The position numbers and the translations under genes were made by a program. DNA of 64,000 nucleotides from the NCBI GenBank assembly GCA_016721875.1, contig JADKHG010000001.1:496001-560000 (forward strand). The letters are read 5' to 3'. Below, one piece after another: positions 59,626 through 64,000 of the stretch (within the stretch, counting starts at the first letter, position 1; every line of letters starts with the position of its first letter). Under the pieces are notes generated by a model that searched no databases, had not been told where the DNA came from, and worked only from the letters and a program-made list of their open reading frames with translations. Origin of the DNA: Sphingomonadales bacterium (lineage in GTDB: Bacteria > Pseudomonadota > Alphaproteobacteria > Sphingomonadales > Sphingomonadaceae).

Positions 59626-60975
59626 TTAGTTACGCGCGCCAGCCTTTGCAGTGGTATCCGCCAGCTTCAGCGGTTTTTTGCCGAGCCGTTCGAGCGTTTG
59701 CATCGCATAGTGCAGCTGGAAATCCTCGATCCCCTGCTTCTTCAACTCTTCCGCCGACATTGCAAAGCGCGGATCATCGACGGTGTCGTCCTCGAGATTC
59801 TTCTCATCGACCGCCGCGCCTTCGTTGATCAGGTGGCGACGCAGGTCGGATTCGCGCAATTTGGTGCGCTTTTTATAATCGGGGTCGGAAATCTGCGGCA
59901 CCGCGATGTCGGGCTTCACCCCGCCTTCCTGCACCGACCGGCCCGAAGGCAGGTGATAACGGGCGACGGTCAAGCGAAGCCCGGTTTCGCGTGAAAGCGG
60001 CAGCACATTCTGCACCGATCCCTTGCCAAAGCTACGTTCGCCCATCACCAGCGCGCGGTGATGGTCCTGCAAGGCACCCGCGACGATTTCAGAAGCCGAA
60101 GCCGAACCGGCATCGACGAGCACAATCACCGGACGCCCGCCGGTCACATCGCCCGGCACCGCCTTTTCAGCAAACCAGCGCTGCACGACAACCTTGTCGC
60201 GGCCGCGCTCGGAAACGATTTCACCCTTGTCCAGAAAGGCGTCGGAAACCTTGACGGCCTCGTCCAGTATTCCGCCGGGGTTCGAACGCAGATCGACAAT
60301 ATAGCCGGTGGGTTTCGCACCCAATTTGCGCTCAATCGCCTTCACCGCCGAGACGACGTCGCCGCCGGTATCTTCGGAAAAGCCCGAAATGGTGATCACG
60401 CCGACCTTGTCTTTGACTTCCCACTTCACCGGTTTCAGATCGATAATCGCGCGGGTAAGCGTAAGATCAAAGGGTTCGTCACGGCCGGGGCGGAAGATGG
60501 TGACGCGGATCGAGGTTCCGGGTTCGCCGCGCATCCGGTTGACCGCTTCGTCAAGCGTGCCGCCGACAATCAGTTCACCATCGAGATGGGTGATATAGTC
60601 GCCCGACTTGATCCCGGCCTTGTCCGCAGGGGTATCGGCGGTCGGTGCGATGACTTTTACCGCGCCCTCTTCCAGCGTCACCGAAAGCCCGAGGCCGGCA
60701 TATTCACCTTCGATCTGGGTTTGCAGCGACTGGAAATCGCTTTCGTTCAAAAAGGCACTGTGCGGGTCGAGCGTGTTGAGCATGCCCTGGATCGCGCCTT
60801 CCATAAGCTGCTTGTCATCGACCTTGTCGACATAGCTGCCCTTGATGCGTTTATAGACCGAAATGAATTCGTCCATTTCGCGCAGCGAGTCAGCTTTGGA
60901 GTTCTGCGCAGACAGCGGGATCGCTGTGGTGGCAAGCAACGCCAGACCGGCAAAAGCGAAGGGCAAAGTCTTCAT
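59626..60975 (-). CDS. S41 family carboxyl-terminal processing protease (CtpA-like)
   Basis: 449 residues. Signal peptide MKTLPFAFAGLALLATTAIPLSAQ. PDZ domain (about 85-165: GEYAGLGLSVTLEEGAVKVIAPTADTPADKAGIKSGDYI) inside the N-terminal half, then the S41 domain with YIVDLRSNPGGILDEAVKVSDAFL, VLVDAGSASASEIVAGALQDH (nucleophile Ser) and GERSFGKGSVQNVLPL (catalytic Lys). It trims C-termini of periplasmic or membrane proteins. Lies between the EnvC-like gene and dsbB, all leftward; co-location with envC is common in alphaproteobacteria. Confidence 0.96.
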   Translation of the reverse strand: MKTLPFAFAGLALLATTAIPLSAQNSKADSLREMDEFISVYKRIKGSYVDKVDDKQLMEGAIQGMLNTLDPHSAFLNESDFQSLQTQIEGEYAGLGLSVTLEEGAVKVIAPTADTPADKAGIKSGDYITHLDGELIVGGTLDEAVNRMRGEPGTSIRVTIFRPGRDEPFDLTLTRAIIDLKPVKWEVKDKVGVITISGFSEDTGGDVVSAVKAIERKLGAKPTGYIVDLRSNPGGILDEAVKVSDAFLDKGEIVSERGRDKVVVQRWFAEKAVPGDVTGGRPVIVLVDAGSASASEIVAGALQDHHRALVMGERSFGKGSVQNVLPLSRETGLRLTVARYHLPSGRSVQEGGVKPDIAVPQISDPDYKKRTKLRESDLRRHLINEGAAVDEKNLEDDTVDDPRFAMSAEELKKQGIEDFQLHYAMQTLERLGKKPLKLADTTAKAGARN

Positions 60976-61077
60976 GGCAGCAATATCCCAATAAGTCAGA
61001 CTATGCGATATAGGGATCGCTCTGCATTGGTGAAAGCGTATTTACCACGAATTGCAGACCAGCTGCGACAAACACGT

Positions 61078-62232
61078 TCAATAGAGCAAAGCCGCTATGT
61101 CAAATGTACGGCCATGCCGGCGCAATTCGACCATGATTTCGCTGTCAGCAGGGGCCGCTTTGCCGATCGGCGCACCCTGGGCGATCTTTGCGCCCTTTTG
61201 CGTCCCCAGTTCGGCAAGGTTGGTGACCAAGGTTGACCAGCCGCCACCATGATCGATGATCACGATATTGCCAAAACTGCGATATTGTCCGGCAAAATTG
61301 ACTGTCCCGGCAGCTGGTGCAACCAACGGGGCCGAAGGCGCAACCGCCAGCCGCAGCCCTCGTTCGCGGTATCCGGTCGGGTTGAGTTCGCCAAAGCCCG
61401 ACACGACTCTTCCCTTGGCGGGCAACATATAGGCTTTGCCTGCCGGAAGAAAATTGCTTTCGCTTTGTCTCGGTCGCGGCCCGTCATAGACCGCCAATTC
61501 TGCTGCGTTCTGATCGCTTTCGCGGTTGGCATCCATCTGCTCGACCAGATCGCGCGCGCGCTCGCCTTGGCCGATGGCGAGTTCATATTCGACCGCAGCG
61601 TCGGCCGTCAGGCTTTCAGCCTGCCCGCGATTGTCATGTTCGAGTTCCGCCAGCACCGCGCGCCGCTCGGACAGCGCCCCGCGTGCATCGTGTAGCGACT
61701 TGATCGCGACGGCTTCTTGCGCGCGCAATTCACCTTGCAGTGCCATTTTCTGGCGCAAGCCAGCGGTGCGCCGCTCGATAACCGGCGCGATCGCCGACAT
61801 CGTGGCGCGCAAATGGATATAGTCGCGCCGATCGCGGGTTTGCACCAGCATCAGCGCCGCCGGTTGCCGCGTCAGTTTCTGCAATAAAGCATTGAGGTTC
61901 AAAAGCGGCTGATTGGCCTTCCCCAGCAACGCCGCCTGTTTGCGCTGTTCGCCAGCGACGATCGCCATCCGGGTGCGCGCTGCGCTGATTCGCGCCGATG
62001 CCGCTTCCATTTCCGCCGACAGTGCCGCCCGCTGCGCCACCAGCCGCTCTGCTGCCATGTCGGCGCTAGCGGCTTCTTGTCGCAAAGCCTCTGCCCGCCG
62101 CTCGGCCTTCAAGGCACGCGCCTTAGCGTCTCGCAATTCAGCAACACCGCCATCGTTCGATTGTCCCTGCAACGCCATGTTGAGCGAGAAGCCCGAGAGC
62201 AGCAGGGTCAGAAAGAGCATGGCGATGCGCAT
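61078..62232 (-). CDS. EnvC-like murein hydrolase activator (degenerate LytM)
   Basis: 384 residues from ATG 62232 (MRIAMLFLTLLLSGFSLNMA), the start that gives a signal peptide. Long coiled coil (about 30-250, e.g. AKARALKAERRAEALRQEAA). C-terminal LytM/M23 domain: GLRLAVAPSAPLVAPAAGTV, SFGNIVIIDHGGGWSTLVTNLAEL and DSEIMVELRRHGRTFD. The zinc ligands of active M23 enzymes (H in HxGxD and the H-x-H end) are missing, as in E. coli EnvC, which activates amidases instead of cutting itself. Role in cell separation via AmiA/B-type amidases is expected. Begins 5 bases after rlmH ends. Confidence 0.92.
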   Translation of the reverse strand: MRIAMLFLTLLLSGFSLNMALQGQSNDGGVAELRDAKARALKAERRAEALRQEAASADMAAERLVAQRAALSAEMEAASARISAARTRMAIVAGEQRKQAALLGKANQPLLNLNALLQKLTRQPAALMLVQTRDRRDYIHLRATMSAIAPVIERRTAGLRQKMALQGELRAQEAVAIKSLHDARGALSERRAVLAELEHDNRGQAESLTADAAVEYELAIGQGERARDLVEQMDANRESDQNAAELAVYDGPRPRQSESNFLPAGKAYMLPAKGRVVSGFGELNPTGYRERGLRLAVAPSAPLVAPAAGTVNFAGQYRSFGNIVIIDHGGGWSTLVTNLAELGTQKGAKIAQGAPIGKAAPADSEIMVELRRHGRTFDIAALLY

Positions 62233-62236
62233 GCCG

Positions 62237-62659
62237 CTACCCTTCGCGATGATAGGGGTGGTTGGCAAGTATCGAAGTTGCCCGGTAGAGTTGTTCGGCA
62301 AGCATTGCGCGCGCCATCATATGCGGCCACGTCGCTTTGCCAAAGGCGATCAGCCGGTCCGCCTGTGCACGGTCGGCATCGTCAAAGCCATCGGCAGCAC
62401 CCAGACACAGCCGCGTTTCGGTGACGCCATCATCGCGCCATTTCTCGAGCAGTTTTGCGAATTCCAGCGAACTTAGCTGGTCGCCTTTTTCATCGAGCAA
62501 GATGGTGCGGCTATTGCGTTCCGCCGGGGGAGCAGTGCCGCCCTTGTCAGGCAATTCGGTCAATTTTACTGGCCAGTTGATCCGTTTGAGATAGCGGTCA
62601 ACCAATTCGGCCTCGGGGGAGCGCCCGATTTTCCCGCGCGCGATGATGTGCAGGCGCAT
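62237..62659 (-). CDS. rlmH: 23S rRNA (pseudouridine1915-N3)-methyltransferase
   Basis: 140 residues, SPOUT fold. MRLHIIARGKIGRSPEAELV, LLDEKGDQLSSLEFAKLLEKW, LCLGAADGFDD (the usual IGGADG site has Leu-Gly-Ala-Ala) and the C-terminal MMARAMLAEQLYRATSILANHPYHR are diagnostic. It methylates pseudouridine 1915 in helix 69 of the 70S ribosome. Follows rsfS by 32 bases in a leftward unit nadD-rsfS-rlmH, the usual order. Confidence 0.97.
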   Translation of the reverse strand: MRLHIIARGKIGRSPEAELVDRYLKRINWPVKLTELPDKGGTAPPAERNSRTILLDEKGDQLSSLEFAKLLEKWRDDGVTETRLCLGAADGFDDADRAQADRLIAFGKATWPHMMARAMLAEQLYRATSILANHPYHREG

Positions 62660-62691
62660 CTATCCAACCCCCCAGCTCAGGCCTGCGTAAT

Positions 62692-63093
62692 TCAGGCGTT
62701 CGCAAACTCGGGTGCGTCGCCAAATCCCCACATCCGTTCGAGGTTGTAAAAGCTGCGCACTTCCGGCCGGAACAGGTGGATGATGACGTCTTCGGCATCG
62801 ATCAGCACCCAGTCGGCGCTGGGCAACCCTTCGATCCGCGCATTGCGCCCGGCATGTTTGATTCGCTCGGCGAGTTTTTGCGCCATTGCTGCCACCTGAC
62901 GACTCGAACGACCGCTGGCGACGACCATATGGTCGGCGATGCTGCTTTTGCCTGCGAGTGGGATGGTGACGACCTCTTGTGCCTGGTCGTCGTCGAGCGA
63001 GGTGAGGACAAGCTGGTGCAGGGCTTCCGCATCCAGACCGGGTCCCTTTCGTGCAGCGGATTTGGCCGCAGGGACGGTTTCGGGATCGATCAA
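62692..63093 (-). CDS. rsfS: Ribosome silencing factor RsfS/RsfA
   Basis: 133 residues. DDDQAQEVVTIPLAGKSSIADHMVVASGRSSRQVAAMAQKLAERI is the typical RsfS core, followed by EGLPSADWVLIDAEDVIIHLFRPEVRSFYNLERMW. It binds ribosomal protein L14 and blocks subunit joining under starvation. Directly after nadD (9 bases), as in many bacteria. Confidence 0.97.
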   Translation of the reverse strand: MIDPETVPAAKSAARKGPGLDAEALHQLVLTSLDDDQAQEVVTIPLAGKSSIADHMVVASGRSSRQVAAMAQKLAERIKHAGRNARIEGLPSADWVLIDAEDVIIHLFRPEVRSFYNLERMWGFGDAPEFANA

Positions 63094-63102
63094 AATGGCT
63101 CC

Positions 63103-63732
63103 TTAACGCAATAATCTGTGGGTAACACCATCGCGGACGGCGCGTCCGGCATAAGCATTATACCAGTGGGGATCGGCTTGGCGGATCGCCGTTGCCGAGC
63201 GGGGATCGGGACGGAAGCGCAGGAAAACAAGCGCCGGCGTACTCCAAACAGTCCATTGGCTTCGCTGGTCCGGACGACGGACAAAACGCCTGAGCCAGGC
63301 CATTGCAGGACCTGCAACAGCGTCATCATCATAGCCGGGTCGGGCGATAACCGCAATCGGCATCATCCGCGCAATGTCACGCCAGCGCCGCCAGCGTGTG
63401 AAATTTGCCACATTGTCGGCCCCCATGATCCAGATGAAGCGGCGATGCGGGTATCGGAGGAGCAGTTTTCGCAGGGTATCGACGGTGTAGCGCGTGCCCA
63501 TTTGCCGCTCGATCGCGCTCACCCGAATTGGCGTACGCCGCGTCACTTTGCGTGCCGAAGCCAATCGCGCGGGCAGCGGCGCCATATCAATTGCCGGTTT
63601 CAACGGATTGCCGGGCGACACCAGCCACCACATCTCGTCAAGCCCCAGCGCGCCAATGGCAAACAGGCTGATCGACCTATGCCCGCCATGCGCAGGATTG
63701 AACGATCCGCCGAGGAGGCCCGTTGTGGTCAT
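63103..63732 (-). CDS. nadD: Nicotinate-nucleotide adenylyltransferase
   Basis: 209 residues. TTTGLLGGSFNPAHGGHRSISLFA carries the G-G-[ST]-F-[DN]-P-x-H-x-x-H nucleotidyl-transferase motif; WWLVSPGNPLKP, IWIMGADNVANFTRW and the C-terminal S/T-A-T-x-I-R region (DPRSATAIRQ) follow. It adenylates nicotinate mononucleotide in NAD synthesis. Its ATG overlaps the stop of the upstream gene (ATGA). Confidence 0.97.
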   Translation of the reverse strand: MTTTGLLGGSFNPAHGGHRSISLFAIGALGLDEMWWLVSPGNPLKPAIDMAPLPARLASARKVTRRTPIRVSAIERQMGTRYTVDTLRKLLLRYPHRRFIWIMGADNVANFTRWRRWRDIARMMPIAVIARPGYDDDAVAGPAMAWLRRFVRRPDQRSQWTVWSTPALVFLRFRPDPRSATAIRQADPHWYNAYAGRAVRDGVTHRLLR

Positions 63733-64000
63733 TCGGGATAAGATGCCACTACACGAATTTTCCCCACAATTGCCCTGTTAAAATCCTCTAGGTCTCCCGC
63801 AGGAATCCAATATTCCTCATGATCTCTTCCACCAGCTTGCTGTATCTCAAATTTGTCGAGATACGAGTTTTCTACCTCGAACTCGGTCACAAATCCGCTT
63901 CCCGATGCTGGTACATTCCAGTCCCGCGCTATTTTGATCGCATACTCAATTGTCGTTACGGGATAGAATATGGGCTGCTCCGGAAGACGTGGAGGAAAAG
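63729..64000 (-). CDS. ADP-ribosylation/crystallin J1-like protein, 5' end beyond the window
   Basis: The last 90 residues are seen: FPPRLPEQPIFYPVTTIEYA, IKIARDWNVPASGSGFVTEF, DKFEIQQAGGRDHEEYWIP, AGDLEDFNRAIVGKIRVVAS, stop at 63729-63731. The pattern F-P-P-R-x-P-x-Q-P-I-F-Y-P-V, AxxIARDWN and EYWIPAxDLEEFN matches a small family annotated as ADP-ribosylation/crystallin J1, whose fold is thought to resemble ADP-ribosyl-binding or transferase proteins. Function unknown. Four-base overlap with nadD suggests co-expression with NAD synthesis, which is of interest for an ADP-ribose-related protein. Confidence 0.75.
   Translation of the reverse strand, partial: FPPRLPEQPIFYPVTTIEYAIKIARDWNVPASGSGFVTEFEVENSYLDKFEIQQAGGRDHEEYWIPAGDLEDFNRAIVGKIRVVASYPE

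Overview
The window looks like chromosome from an alphaproteobacterium of the order Sphingomonadales (Sphingomonadaceae; the feel is of Sphingopyxis/Sphingorhabdus-type genomes, but genus cannot be fixed by eye). Reasons: moderately high GC, and closely packed housekeeping genes (gpsA, aroC, fabI, dnaB, ubiG, lysC, coq7, dsbB, envC-like, rlmH, rsfS, nadD) with ATGA/GTGA overlaps.

Layout. 1-2.6 kb: NRDE protein (cut by the edge), an SRAP/YedK-family protein lacking the catalytic Cys2, a 36-residue membrane peptide behind an FNR-like box, a DUF1905 protein and a secreted cyclophilin. 2.7-13.8 kb: probable genomic island beside tRNA-Ser(GGA). It holds a P4-type integrase with no ATG/GTG at its natural start, a long non-coding stretch, ssb, a histidine kinase with 7TM sensor plus LuxR-type regulator, and a divergent four-gene set of exported proteins: a MACPF (perforin-like) protein split by one frameshift, a LamG-type lectin-like protein, a very basic helical protein, and a lipoprotein ending in an MliC-like lysozyme-inhibitor domain. 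An 18-bp perfect palindrome lies between regulator and MACPF gene. This set is the best candidate for an undescribed system.

14.4-17.3 kb: lipoprotein/beta-helix pair (probably one gene broken in a T6 run), a GT2 glycosyltransferase (frameshifted) and an unknown. 17.4-23 kb: class III alcohol dehydrogenase, VOC protein (frameshifted), YbaK/PrdX, quinone-oxidoreductase-like protein, two MsrB of different location, and SelO. 23-32.8 kb: one long leftward unit for storage lipid: HAD-PlsC fusion, PlsB (frameshifted), WS/DGAT, patatin lipase, monoacylglycerol-lipase-like gene (frameshifted), alpha/beta hydrolase and gpsA. Two of these enzymes carry histone-H1-like Lys/Ala/Pro tails. 32.9-48.7 kb: tRNA-Thr(CGT), PAS protein, kelch-like protein, aroC-fabI-BrkB, DnaJ/CbpA, pdxH, CDF exporter, PhzF, cdd, GH25-like, UPF0262, dnaB, ubiG, lysC. 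48.7-50.7 kb: small accessory patch with a CdiI-like immunity protein, vapBC, and a nitronate monooxygenase gene with an internal deletion plus a second copy of its 5' end. 50.7-64 kb: paired PH-domain membrane proteins, PhoD, DUF885 and S9 peptidases, coq7-dsbB, S41 protease, EnvC-like, rlmH, rsfS, nadD and a cut ADP-ribosylation/crystallin J1-like gene.

Seven or so genes carry single-base frame breaks, mostly in short homopolymers, while dozens of long genes are intact. Base-calling error should be excluded before any of them is called a true pseudogene or a frameshifting signal.
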